Below, piece after piece: positions 12,265 to 23,900 of a DNA stretch of 64,000 bases. The DNA is taken from assembly GCF_932526225.1 (NCBI RefSeq), contig NC_064048.1, positions 3,976,437 through 4,040,436 on the forward strand, read 5' to 3'. How positions within the stretch are numbered: the stretch's first letter is position 1; each line of letters opens with the position of its first letter. Position numbers and translations under genes: made by a program. The stretch is from Nematostella vectensis. Lineage: Eukaryota; Cnidaria; Anthozoa; Actiniaria; Edwardsiidae. The notes under the pieces are model-generated. The model was not told the DNA's origin and did no database searches. It was given only the letters and a program-made list of their open reading frames with translations.

Positions 12265-15100
12265 ATGTTATGGGCCATGGAACCAATTCTACCTCAGCAG
12301 CTTGCCGAGTGCCTTGTCAATAGTGTCCAGAGTCTTCTAATCATTGACAGCAGGTCCTTCCTGGAGTATAATGATGCTCATGTTATCAACTCAATCAATA
12401 TCGGCTGCTCCAAACTAATAAAGCGACGGTTGATTACTAATAAGATTTCCATACAAGAACTTCTAAAGACTGGCGAAAATGTTCAACCAAATCAGCTTGG
12501 GAAAGTTATCGTCTATGACCAGGATACACAAGACATGGAGGGTCTCTCTAAGGACAATTTTATGTCTGTAGTGTTTTCTAAGCTAACTAGCTCCTATAAG
12601 GATGTGTGTTTTCTTAAAGGTGGGTAGATTGCTGCTTTGTGACCATGCATATAGCCGTTTTGTTTTTCTTTTGTTGGGGTGCTGTTTTTTTTTGTACTAA
12701 AGTTTGCTTTGACTGTCTGGTCAAGGGTTCAGTGGTACCTTAAGGTATGGGTTAAAATGGAAATTATTGCCATCACCTGACTGCCCTCGTCTGCTCCCGG
12801 GGAAGCATTCATTTGACAATTATGTGTACAAAATACTTGCATATACAGTAACAGGACTGACTTTACTAAGGTCCATTTTTTCTGATTTCTTGCCTAATGG
12901 GAAAAAACATTGTAAACCTCAAATAGGCATGTTCTACTGTCTTTCTAAACTCCTCACAAAATGGTTGTGAATGTTCCCATCTTTATTCATGCTTTGTCTC
13001 ATTGATCATTCTCTATTTATATTGCAGGTGGATTCTCATTTTTCGCAAGGGAATTTCCCAAACTGTGTGAATCACGGTCAAACCCAGGGAGATGCGGCGT
13101 CAGAGCAGTTTTATCACAACCTTGCTTGAGCACTGAAGCTCCAACGCACATCCTTCCTTTCCTATATCTTGGTACACAGGAACACTCTTTAGATGAGGAA
13201 TTTCTCAATGCTACTGGCATAAACTATGTCTTGAATATTAGCTGTAGTTGTCCCGCATTACCAGGCTTGGAGAATACTGGGAGATATCTCAGAATTCCTG
13301 TCAAGGATACCATAAATGAGAACATTTTGGACTGGTTTCCGACTGCTTTTGATTTCATAGGTAAGTATTTGGAGGCCAAATAATGTGATGTGAAAAAGGA
13401 AATTTTGCAGGTTTTTGTAGTGAGGTTGAATAATCAGTTGACTACTAGGATGAGCTATAAAGATTGCAGGAAAATAAGGACATGTAGATACATCCTGATT
13501 TCCCAAGACTCCTACCATGTCTTCCATGCCGCTGCCTGTTTTTTTAATGTTAAGAAGAATACCACAATATTAAAGATTTTATTTACTCGCATGTCTTTTG
13601 CTATCCATCTGAAACCAAATATCATTTGATAGAAGAAATCAAATTGAATATTTTCATTTTTTCAAACAATCACCAATATTGTTTCCCGAATTCTCGTGGT
13701 TTTTTATTGGTTTACTTCACAAAACTTGTGTGTTTATATCCAAAACATGGGGAGAGGGAGGGGGCGCCTCCAAAATTTGAACCAACATTTTACTGCTATA
13801 GACTACTTTCTGCTTTTAGACCCCAAAATTGTCTCTGCTCCAACACTGCCTGTTTTTCTGAGTTTTACCAAGTGTTATTGTTATAACCACAACACTCTTT
13901 TAACATGCTGTTTTTTTTTATCTGGTAGATAAAGTTCGTGAGGTTCATGGTCGAGTTTTACTACACTGTTACGCTGGCAAGTCACGTTCTGCGACTATTG
14001 CCATTGGCTACATTATGAAGCATCTACGATTATCACTAGATGAAGCTTACAGGTATGTAACTAGGCGTACACGTTTTTGTAGGATATCTTTACTTAACAA
14101 CAGAAAAAGGAGGCTTGTATGCAGAGTGGGGAGTTTCACTTATTAGTGGCAGTGAATTACTTTTTGCACTTTTTGCTGGACACACCCCTGAAAAGGTTTC
14201 AAACGAGGTTATATTCATATAAAAAAAAAAAATGCAATATCTAGAATTCTAATGCAATTTCTGGTCAATTATCTTTGATCAGGTAAAAGTTTGCTGGGTA
14301 TGCATTTCACACTAAACATTAAAATTTTCTGAATTAGCGAAAACCAATCTGGAATCCGGAAAACCTACTGCCATTCAATGCAGTACATATACCCATAGAA
14401 TTCTTTCAGTCTATTCATAATACAACATTAGGGGACTAAGAGTTCATGTGACCTTTCTGGTTGGCAAATTCAAAAAATATATAAAAAAATAATCAAACAA
14501 AAAAATCAGAAATGACTGTGCCCTTCAAACCAGAGAACAACGATTTTTTTTTTAAACCAAACTAAACTTTTTCTGAAAAAAGGAATTCTGGCTTTTTTGT
14601 AAGCAATGGATAAGTTGCTTTCTGTTGCTTTTTTTTTTTTTGCTGCTAAAAGCCTGTGTAGTTTTATGAGGAAATGACCATTAGGGGCATGGCAGAGCCC
14701 CCCCCAAATGTTTTCTTTATGTTTCTGTATTTTGCCCCCCCCCCCCCCCAAAAAAAAAAAAAAAATCTTACCTGGCCTGCTACGGCCCTGTGAGGTGACT
14801 GTATATTCACATTCTTACACTGAATAAATGCAATTAAATAAGTGGGTTAAAAGCAATACTCTAATGGAACAAGAAAACAGGAAATCACACTTAACACTTG
14901 ATTTTTTAAATTGTAGGTTTGTTAAAGAGAGAAGGCCAACTATTTCTCCCAACCTGAACTTCATGGGACAATTAATGCAGTATGAAAAAGACCTCATGAT
15001 CACTACAACAGAGAAGAAGCCACCGCCCCCCTCTGCAAGCTTTGGCCACCGCCGCTTAGGTAGCGGTTCCAGTTTTACAGAGCTTACAGCCCCAGTATAG
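12265..15100 (+). CDS. Dual-specificity MAP-kinase phosphatase, DUSP8/16 type
   Basis: Dephosphorylates Thr and Tyr in the activation loop of MAP kinases; the DUSP8/16 group prefers JNK and p38 (family knowledge). Four coding exons, 12265-12619, 13028-13360, 13929-14052 and 14917-15100, join in phase to 331 codons. Residues 5-120 form the rhodanese/CDC25-like domain with LIIDSRSFLEYN and the kinase-interaction motif SKLIKRRL (49-56). Residues about 155-305 form the phosphatase domain, with general-acid candidate Asp212 (IPVKD) and signature HCYAGKSR (Cys243, Arg249). The following helix SATIAIGYIMK and RRPTISPNLNF are typical. The family usually has HC.AGISRS; here Lys replaces Ile in the loop. 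The protein ends about 30 residues after the catalytic domain, without the long Pro/Ser tail of vertebrate DUSP8/16. Start: ATG 12265, but the in-frame ATG at 12277 (GCCATGG) has the better context. Confidence 0.93.
14430..14705. mobile_element. MITE-like repeat, copy 1, in DUSP intron 3
   Basis: Starting with AGGGGACTAAGAGTTCATGT, this segment parallels 16603-16881: GTGACCTTT.TGG, AATCAAACAAAAAAATCAGAAATGAC, AACTAAAC..TTTCTGAAAAAA, GGAATYCTGG and GCTAAAAG follow in the same order. Its right terminus is degraded near a C14/A15 homopolymer (14737-14765). It is inserted in an intron and has no coding capacity. Confidence 0.75.
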
Positions 15101-15798
15101 ATCTATTTATTGTTTCTTTCCTATTCAGCACCTCCATTTTAGTGACCATACTAAGGGTTATGGCAGATATATTATTTAATCAACATCCCCAAACTGTAAG
15201 TAAACGTGGGAGGGGGCACATGCATTCGCCATCTATTTTCTTGCCCCGTTTTTATAGGTGTTACGACCCTGCAAACAGTCCTTATGTGTTATCTCTCACA
15301 ATGGTGAGTTATTGGGTCCTGAATGAGAGATTGAATCCTTTTTTCAGGCATGTTCCATTTCTGTTTTCTCAAACCTTTTATACCCAAATCATGTCCCCCT
15401 TTCTGAAGTCAACTCCTTTTCCCGCTAAATCAGCTAAAACTCAGAGTATATTCTCATGTATATAATAAGCTTAAAATTTATACAGTATTTACAAAAACTT
15501 TATTGTGCTTTCCCTATTACACAATGTCATGACCTCTGGCTATATTTCTGTAACGTTTTTGTCAGTGTACTATTGTACATTTTATACTTGTACTAATGGC
15601 AAAAATTTGTACTTGCAGGATGTTTAAAGTGCGTTGAATAGACTTGCGTGTTTTGTTTTTGTTTAATTAAAGAAACCTCATTATTTGAAAATAATAACTT
15701 CCTGCGTTATTTGATGCTTTGGAAATATTATCACGCTGTTTTTATTGTAGGATTGATTGGATTTTACAGTGATTCAAGCGGAGTTTTGGACATACTGA

Positions 15799-15804
15799 AA
15801 TAAA
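15799..15804 (+). promoter_or_regulatory. Candidate poly(A) signal AATAAA for DUSP
   Basis: An AATAAA hexamer lies about 700 bases after the DUSP stop codon, on the same strand and before the next repeat. No transcript end is visible, so an earlier variant signal may be used instead. The 3' region between the stop and this point shows no other feature. Confidence 0.35.
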
Positions 15805-15977
15805 TATCTCATCACTCAGCATTTTATAGCTGAACGTCACGCAAGTCGCAAGGGTTTTAAGAAAGGGGGCCGGATTCATTGTTCTTCCGTTATTGTTCTT
15901 TTATTCCTAAGCCAAGTATCTGAAAATAGTGGGGCCGAGCCCCGCTCGGCCCACTTCTAGATCCGCCCCTGGACTTT

Positions 15978-16069
15978 ATTGTTACCAATAGTGTTCTAGT
16001 ATTGTTACCTATAGTGTTCTAGTATTGTTACCTATAGTGTTCTAGTATTGTTACCTATAGTGTTCTAGT
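15978..16069. repeat. 23-base tandem repeat, four copies
   Basis: Four head-to-tail copies of ATTGTTACCTATAGTGTTCT+AGT, the first with one change (AATAG for TATAG). The remaining copies are identical by eye, so the array is recent. It lies between the DUSP and MYPT genes. Confidence 0.95.
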
Positions 16070-16438
16070 GTGCTTAGAAGCAGGCAACAAAAGGCTCTTA
16101 TCGCTAGCTTTTACTTTTGATATGATTCCGATTATAATAGACAATTTTTGCTCGGTAGAAACGATTTTTCTGTTGTAAATAAGGTACAAAAAGAGGATTA
16201 AAAAAATATACGGAAAGTCGTTGTACAATGCTTTCTTTATGATAGAAAAAAGTAAAGAAAATGTCAAAAAAACAGTAAAAAAAAGCAAAGCGTTAAGTCT
16301 TCTGGTTTCAAGTCCAGTTAACAGCTGGATGGCTGTTTTAGATATTAATTATATTTTCAACCGTTTAAAAAAAACTTAAACCACATTCAAGTGTGCCCCT
16401 TTAATCCAGAATAAAAAAGCGAAGAGTAATATGTATGG

Positions 16439-16463
16439 CCAAGAGACCACCATGGTCTCTTGG
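16439..16463. repeat. Short palindrome CCAAGAGACCA..TGGTCTCTTGG
   Basis: Two perfect 11-base arms separated by three bases. It could form a short hairpin on either strand. No T-run follows and no function can be assigned. Confidence 0.8.
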
Positions 16464-16602
16464 TATGGCTTGAATAACTCTATCCAGAGTACCACCAACA
16501 GTAACGTAAACCAAGATAATAATAACAGAGATAAACGCAATCTAAATCGACTAACCCTAATCCTTAATTTGAGGTCAACACTTTCGAGAGTAACGCGGGA
16601 AT

Positions 16603-16881
16603 AGGGGACTTGAGCTAAGAGATCACGTGACCTTTTTGGGTGAAAACAAAATGATCAAACAAAAAAAATCAGAAATGACCGCGCCCGTCACGCCAGAAAA
16701 CGACGAAAAGATAAAATCTTTAAATGAAACTAAACCCTTTCTGAAAAAAAAAATGAATCCTGGTTTCTTTCGAAGGCGCCGAATAAATTGCTTTTTTTTA
16801 TTTTCCCGCTAAAAGGCTGAGCCTGAGCGCGCGCTAGTTTGCCACCCAAACAATCAAGTGATCTCCTAGCGCAAGTCCCCT
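16603..16881. mobile_element. MITE with AGGGGACTT terminal inverted repeats, copy 2
   Basis: The left end AGGGGACTTGAGCTAAGAGA matches the inverse complement of the right end TCTCCTAGCGCAAGTCCCCT over about 24 bases with few mismatches. At 279 bp, with an A/T-rich interior and no coding potential, it is a typical miniature inverted-repeat element. A second, older copy is at 14430-14705. Confidence 0.8.
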
Positions 16882-17844
16882 CTATTACCCATTGAGCATT
16901 AAGAGGTGTATCCATGAATGCAAGAATGGGTACCAGGCCCCGAAAGAGAAGGGCACGGACCAAAAGAAGGAGGCACCAATGTATAAAACATATAGCGGGA
17001 GGAATGTGTTAATTTAAGCTCCCATTCATTTCTTCGCAATTTCGGTACGAGGGGAGGAGGGGTGGGGAGTACTGGGACCACCCGGATCCGCACTGCCTCC
17101 AAACACCGTCCCGGATGGCTCTTCCAAAGATGAAAATAATATATTTATCATGTTGCGTTTCGAGAAAATGATTAATCGCGATGTGTTGCGTTGTTTCTGA
17201 GCGGGCCGCACGGATAAATAAAAACCTGTATAATAACCCGATTTATCAACCAATGATTAGGCGTGTGGTGCCGCGTCTATTCAAAACGAATGTTTGCCAA
17301 AAAAATAATCCATCTTGAAAGCTCTCCCAAAGTGCTAGCTCGCTTATTGGAAGCTGATATGCGCGCTAAAGCGATATTTTACGGTATTCCACCGATATAT
17401 GATAAACAGAGGCTTGGGTATGAGCTTAGCTTGATCAGGAATATTCTGCTCAAATGCTCTCATAAAAAGAATCCTAATACATGTATATTTAAACGAATGC
17501 TTTTCCGTTCCTAGCCTTATGCACAAAATGTTCCGCAATCCAGACTTTTATACGATCCCCTTTATGTACCACCCCCAGTCTATTGCTTCTCTCCCAATCT
17601 AAAGTTATTGCTTGAGGTGTGTAAAAACGACTTTTACACCCTTAAAAATATGCCCCTAAAATCGTACAAAAAATACAGTCCGGGTGGGATGCATGTTGCT
17701 CAGTGCAAATTGATTCATATGGGTGAAAAATTCTAATGTTTTGCTCGCTTCTCTCAAAAACTTTTCCTTTCCCAAAGCAAAAAAAAAAAACAATTTTCCA
17801 GATTTTGTTCTTGCCTTGGACGTACTGTCCTCCCTGCGTTTATG

Positions 17845-17905
17845 TGACGTCATGGTCTCCATGCCATCGTTCCCGTCTTGTGATTGGCTGAATTAGGGTC
17901 ACGTG
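17845..17905 (+). promoter_or_regulatory. Promoter elements of the full-length MYPT gene
   Basis: Within 135 bases upstream of the start codon lie a consensus CRE (TGACGTCA, 17845-17852), an inverted CCAAT box (ATTGG, 17883-17887) and an E-box/CLEAR-like CACGTG (17900-17905). A GGTGGCGGCGGCTGC stretch follows. No TATA box was seen. Factor names are consensus matches only; binding is inferred. Confidence 0.5.
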
Positions 17906-17979
17906 GTACCGGTGGCGGCGGCTGCAGGGATGTGAGGCTGGGTTCGGCTTGCAGTCTGTTTCTCCGTCATGAAGGCAAG

Positions 17980-20900
17980 ATGGCGGACCCTAGCGGCAAC
18001 CAGGGTTCTAGAGCTAGTAATGCCTTGCAAAAACGACAGGATTCCCTTAGGCGATGGAAAGGCAGTGAAACCGATAGACAACCTGTAGACCGCTCAAGGA
18101 AGAAGCCCAAAATACAATTCAACTCAGGAATTGTTTTTCTTTCGGCGGTCTCTAGCGGTGACGTGGATGAGGTTAAGAAATTGTTAGCTAAAGGAGCTGA
18201 TATAAACTATCAAAATGTCGATGGACTTACTGCTTTACACCAGGTACTAGCTGTGGAATTGTGCATCAAAAGGGGGAAATTCACCGTTGCGAGTTAGCGC
18301 TCTGTATGGTCGTGTTTTGAGGACCAGGTCCTGTGAAGCCAGTACACAAAACACAATGCATAATTATCACTTTCTATCCTTCGTGGATTTTCTCTGCTTC
18401 CTGGCTGTCTAGCATGTGTGTATGGAAACTTCACTGTATGGTTTTTATACTCTATGGACCCAGAACTACCGAGCTATCGCCAGAATTCCTCATACGGCGA
18501 GCAAAGGAGCTGAAAAACTAGCTCCAAGTTGCCTGCTTCATCTCGGCGCTCCTATCTTTGTGTCCGTCTGTCGGGTATTTTGGAGGTTTAAAGTCGGTCA
18601 ACCTTTACTGGCTTACTAATCATACACGCTTGAGATCTGAGACATTCAGTATAAATCATTATAATTCGGGATTTTCTCGTTTATTTGGATCAATAGCAGT
18701 GATTCTTGTTGTACGCGGAGGGGTTGTATCAAGCGCGAGTCGTATTGCATATGTAAAACGAAGACTTCAAACTATGAATCCATACGCGTTAATCGTCATC
18801 TGTTCCTTGTAAATGCTTCTCATATTGTGAATTGTCCGTTCTAGGCTTGCATCGATGAAAATTTCGATTTGGTCAAGGTTTTGGTGGACAAAGGCGCTAG
18901 CATGGACGTTCGGGATAATGAAGGATGGACATCACTTCATGCCGCTGCCAGTTGTGGAAGTGTAGAAATAGCAAAGTAAGTCCTACTGTTTGCTTTGGAA
19001 TTCCACAGAAACCGACCTAAAACTCCATTTATAGATCCCATACTATCGACATACTCATGCACGAAAATATCTGGGATTTATAACATAGGGGAAAGAAAGA
19101 GGTTAGGGGGTTTCGTACTGATCTTTGTATCATTGCTGAAAACATCTTAGGAACTCGACAAGACAATTTTGTTATTTGAAGGCAAAGTAGTCGTAAGCTT
19201 CAAGTTTGATAAATCTGATCCTGCCATTCAAAGTTCTCTTTGATTTCCTTCGATAGAGGACATCTGTTAAGTATAGTTTTCTGTAAAGGAAAATTTTTCA
19301 GTAGACTATTCTATCGTATAAAAAATTTGATTATTACTAAACCTACTTTAGAAATTTCGATCAAATGCCACCATTTCTTCCCCAAATGAGACGAACATAT
19401 CCAAGAAGCAAGTCGCCTTTTTTTCTCATACTTCCAATTTTACGATTTTCTAGATAAAGAAGTGCACATTTCTTACTCTTGTTCGGTATTACGCGTTTTC
19501 TGGGTTCAATTAATACCAGAGTCGGAAATTAATACAGCAGAAATTTCCATTAGGGGTCGAAGGCTGACTGTATCAATCCAACACACAGCAAACAAATTTC
19601 TTGTTACGAGTCAAAAGAGTCTGTCCACAATATTTGTGCTTTTTCCGCAAAAGTAGGAAACCTTGATGTTGTTTACTACCAAACTACGGCTCTTTTACAC
19701 CTATGGCAGTACCGCTCAGCTCGAATGAGTTGATTGTTTTTCTTATAATTCACTAAAAGGACACAGAATAACGAAGAGTTGTTTAGAAGCTCGGAAGATT
19801 CCCTCAAAACTCTCATAATCTTTCGCCAAAATTCAACAAATACTACTCCCCGGCCAACCAATCTGCGTTGGCTTAGCGCCTCATCATAACGACGGGTTTA
19901 TGCCTTCATTCTCGGTGTATATTTGCAGTCAAATCTGTTAGCAATTTCTAGTATTGCCGACCGGCTTTTGGCCATGTCTGTTCTCGTTCTTTAACTACTT
20001 CTCCAAGCATGTTTACTGGTCTCATTTCTAAGATTGTTTAGTTTGTGTGGTATATCATACTGTAGCTTTGCGGTACATGCACATTTCTAAGGAAAACCCC
20101 CTACAGAGAAGCTCCATTTTGGATGTTGCCTGCATTATTTGTATTGCACATTCTTTCGTCTGTTTACAATGAGTTTTATAACACATCATTGCAGCCTACT
20201 TTGCATTGAAATGATCTTCCGATCAAAGCTTCGAAACTCCGATTGAATCAGAACATCGATTTACTGTTCAAATTGTGAGCCCCTGAAGAACGTCTCAGGT
20301 CTAGAATGCCTGACATATTCCTCTCTGTTTTGATGGTGTATCAACTCTAAATATTGTCCCCGAGGCCAGAGCATCCCTACTTCCAGATTCTCATCCATTG
20401 AGTTTTTCATGTAGTATAAATTTGTTTGATTCCTCAAAAATAGAGTGGTTGAATGTTTTCAACTCCTCTGTCGAGACCGCTGGGTGTTTGAGTTAATTTT
20501 ATTGCCCCAAGCTTTTTCTCCATTTTCTGTATTTTCACAACATAAAAGCTAAATCTGTTTAGTACTGCGTCGAGGTAATCTTTGTTGCCAAACTTGTTTT
20601 GATAAGAGTTGCTTTATTCTGTTATGAGGAGACATGTCCAATATCTAAACAGTGTATTGCTCTTCTAATTAAATCTAGCTTCATTCATTGGCATAATTAA
20701 AATAATATTCTGACAAACCAATAATTATAGCTTTAAAGGACTACTTTTGCTTCTGCTTTTTCAGTGTTAATAGGTGAAACTTTCAGAGTTCTTGAATAAC
20801 ATAATTTGTAAATCAAGTAATGGAGATTTTTGCTGATTTTATGATATGTTTTGTGTTGAGGTCTGACCCATTACTCTTCTGTGATTGTGTGACCTGTAAT

Positions 20901-23900
20901 GTTTGGCTTATCTGTTTGATTTCATGGGTAGCTCTAGAAATGAAAATACTACTCACTAATGACTCTTGAAAGAAACATGGATTTTGAAAATTTGTTCACA
21001 TATCTCTTATTTCCCTCTTACCAATAATCGTCACAACCAGAGCTGTAAAAATGTTAAGATTTTATGCTTCAAGGCATCAAAATTACTGTAATTTTGTTCC
21101 GGTGTTTATCATTACCTATAGGTTATAACCTCAACCAGACTTCTCCTAACATAGGCATAACATAGACCAATGTCATAGGACTATAACATCTATATCCAAT
21201 TTGTTGACATTACACTACTTATACCATGCCATAATATGCTCTAAAAGGCCAACATCACTCATAGCATGCCATTATATTATTAAATACTGTAATATAGGCC
21301 AATACATATATTATACCAATTATTCAATGCTATGATATGTTCAAGTAATATTGGTCAGCATAGTCATATGATATATTCAAATGACATAGGCTAATATCAT
21401 GGTCTTCTATAACATCCATGTACTCTGTGTTGGCATTATATGACCCATAACTTTGCCTTGATATGTTCAATTGGCACAGGCCAACATCATAGTCTAACAT
21501 CAAAGTCGTCAACTCACCCGCATTAGGCAGGTGTCACAAGATTTTTGTCCTCATCACAAACCTATTTTTTTGGTAGAATGTTCATACATTCTCTGTATTC
21601 GCCCACATTGGCTCTCTTGGGTTTGTTTCACATATTTACTGCATTACACCTCTTTACCATCATATGATATGTTCAGATGATATATACCTCTTATTAACCG
21701 AGTGTGTAACACATACATGATCTAATGGACCCAATAATTTTCCCCTTGTTCTATGGCACATAAGCTAGGCTTGCCATACAACAATTTAAACTGTCTAGGC
21801 TCCATAAGTTCTTTTATAGCCTAAGTAGATAAGGGAGCAGTATGGGGAGGTGCTGCTGTAATAAAGGTCAATAAAAACCTATTTTTAAGAATGTCCAGCT
21901 TGAGATTTCACCAAATTTTAAGAACATGCCAAGGCTCAGAACATTTTTTTTCTTTTTTAATCCTGATGCGGTCTAAAATGCAGAATCGAATTGTTCTCAC
22001 AGTAACAACCCTATTATTGCTTTTGGTCATTAGTGTAATTCTCTCCCTAATAATTCATTGGGTATTATATTCTTATATTCACTTAGCCTGCTTGCAGGCA
22101 GTACTCGGTGTTATTATTTGGGAAAACCCTCTCTGTTTGGTGATTGGGTGCCATCTTGTATTTTAAGCCGCTTGGTTCCTGGGGGCGAGCGCAAAAACGG
22201 ACGCAAACGTTAACATTGAACTTAGAGAGTACTTTGGAGATTCTGCTCTCTAAATTTTTAGTGCTCGACTTAGGGCATTTTATAATTCAAAGTTTGTTTG
22301 GGGAATGTGTGACCTTTCAGGAGTTATTGCTTCTCATCAAAGCATCCCATTGTTTTTTTGGCCAATCGCAAACCCTGTCCACTGGTGGATGGGATTCAAA
22401 GTTTGTCTTGAGAATCACCTGTATTAGTGAAGGCGGTTTTTCCCTCTTCTCTCTCCTTCCCCCCCCTGCCCTGTGTCCGTTTCTGCTCTCGCCCCCAGAA
22501 ACCATGCGGCTTAAGATACAAGATGGCGCCCGATCAACAAATGCAGTGGGTTTTCCGTGATAACACCGAGTACCGCCTGCAAGCAGGCTAATATACACTA
22601 GAATTTAAGAACCTCCTTAAAAACACATTCATCCTTACAATGTCCCAAAAATAAGAACAGCCCAACCTCAACTGAAAATTAGACATTCTTATAGAATAAA
22701 CGAGTGTATCAACATCTTTTATAATATCCATGCCATATAGAGACCTTTTACTGCTTTACCCTGTCTTGATATGTTCGTTTAGTCAAATGAAGTCTGTTAT
22801 GTAAGTTACCAAGGTCTAATTGTTGATGTTATGCAGCTCATACCATGTTATAATTTGACATGTTGAAATATTTGAAACTGGTAGATTATAGATGGAGGCC
22901 CCAAGTGACCCCGACATTTTTTTTCATCGTTTTATCAGGTATCTAATTGAGAATGGTGCAGATGTAGCGGCTGTCAACAATGAGGGCGAACTTCCGCTGG
23001 ACTTGGCAGAGGAAGAAGACATGGAGGACTTACTTACAGACGAAATAGAAAATCAAGGTATTGTGACACTGCCTTATTAGGGGTATCCCATTTCCCCTAA
23101 ATGTCACAGCAGTGTCAGAAATAGAGAGTAAAAGGTATAATTCCACTATGTCATTTGGTGTATCCCCTTCTCATCTTTTTAGTATGCAGGCTTTTTTGCC
23201 CACCAAAATCCACAAAGCCGGCAAAATCTAGCAGATTAAAAAAATATTTTGAACCCTTCTTACCTTTTACCAAAGAGAACAGTAAAAGCATGAAATTGGT
23301 AAAACCCTCCCAACATAGCTAGTTTTCAAATGTAGGTTTTCATGTTTTTCCTTAATTTGTTTAAACTTTTGAAATTAAAACCTTTATTTTCTAAATCAAA
23401 ATACTCACAAGAGGGTTGAGCTGAATACATATATTCTATCCACAGGAATTGATGTTGATGATGCACGAGCAGTAGAAGAGAAAATTATGTTAAATGACGC
23501 ACAAAGCTGGCTGAATAAAAATTGTATAAATGAATCAAAAGACAAGACAGGTAGGGTCCAGATACATCCAAATTCTTTATTATGTGACCTCGGCCATTTC
23601 AAATCCTCAACACCCTTGGAAAATCACGTAGTCAATCAAACTATGGCAGTGGTTCTTAGCATTAGGGGTCATCCACACTAACACAGATTTAAAAGTATCC
23701 AAGTTCGTTTCGCCGAAAATGCATCACTTGATTTCCTGGATCCAGCCGTCCACACTAGTACAGATTCAAATGTTTAAAAAAAGCTGAAAGGTACGGGGTG
23801 ATGTCAGTTTTATGATATACGCATGCTCAAAGCAGCGCGCACCTGCGATATGATGCCATCATTTTCATTTTGATACAGATTTGACCGTTCACACTACGGA

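Noticed and set aside
17884..17979. Upstream in-frame extension of the MYPT start
   Set aside because: It begins with a non-ATG codon, and the extension has no similarity to MYPT. The ATG at 17980 has good context and gives the expected N terminus.
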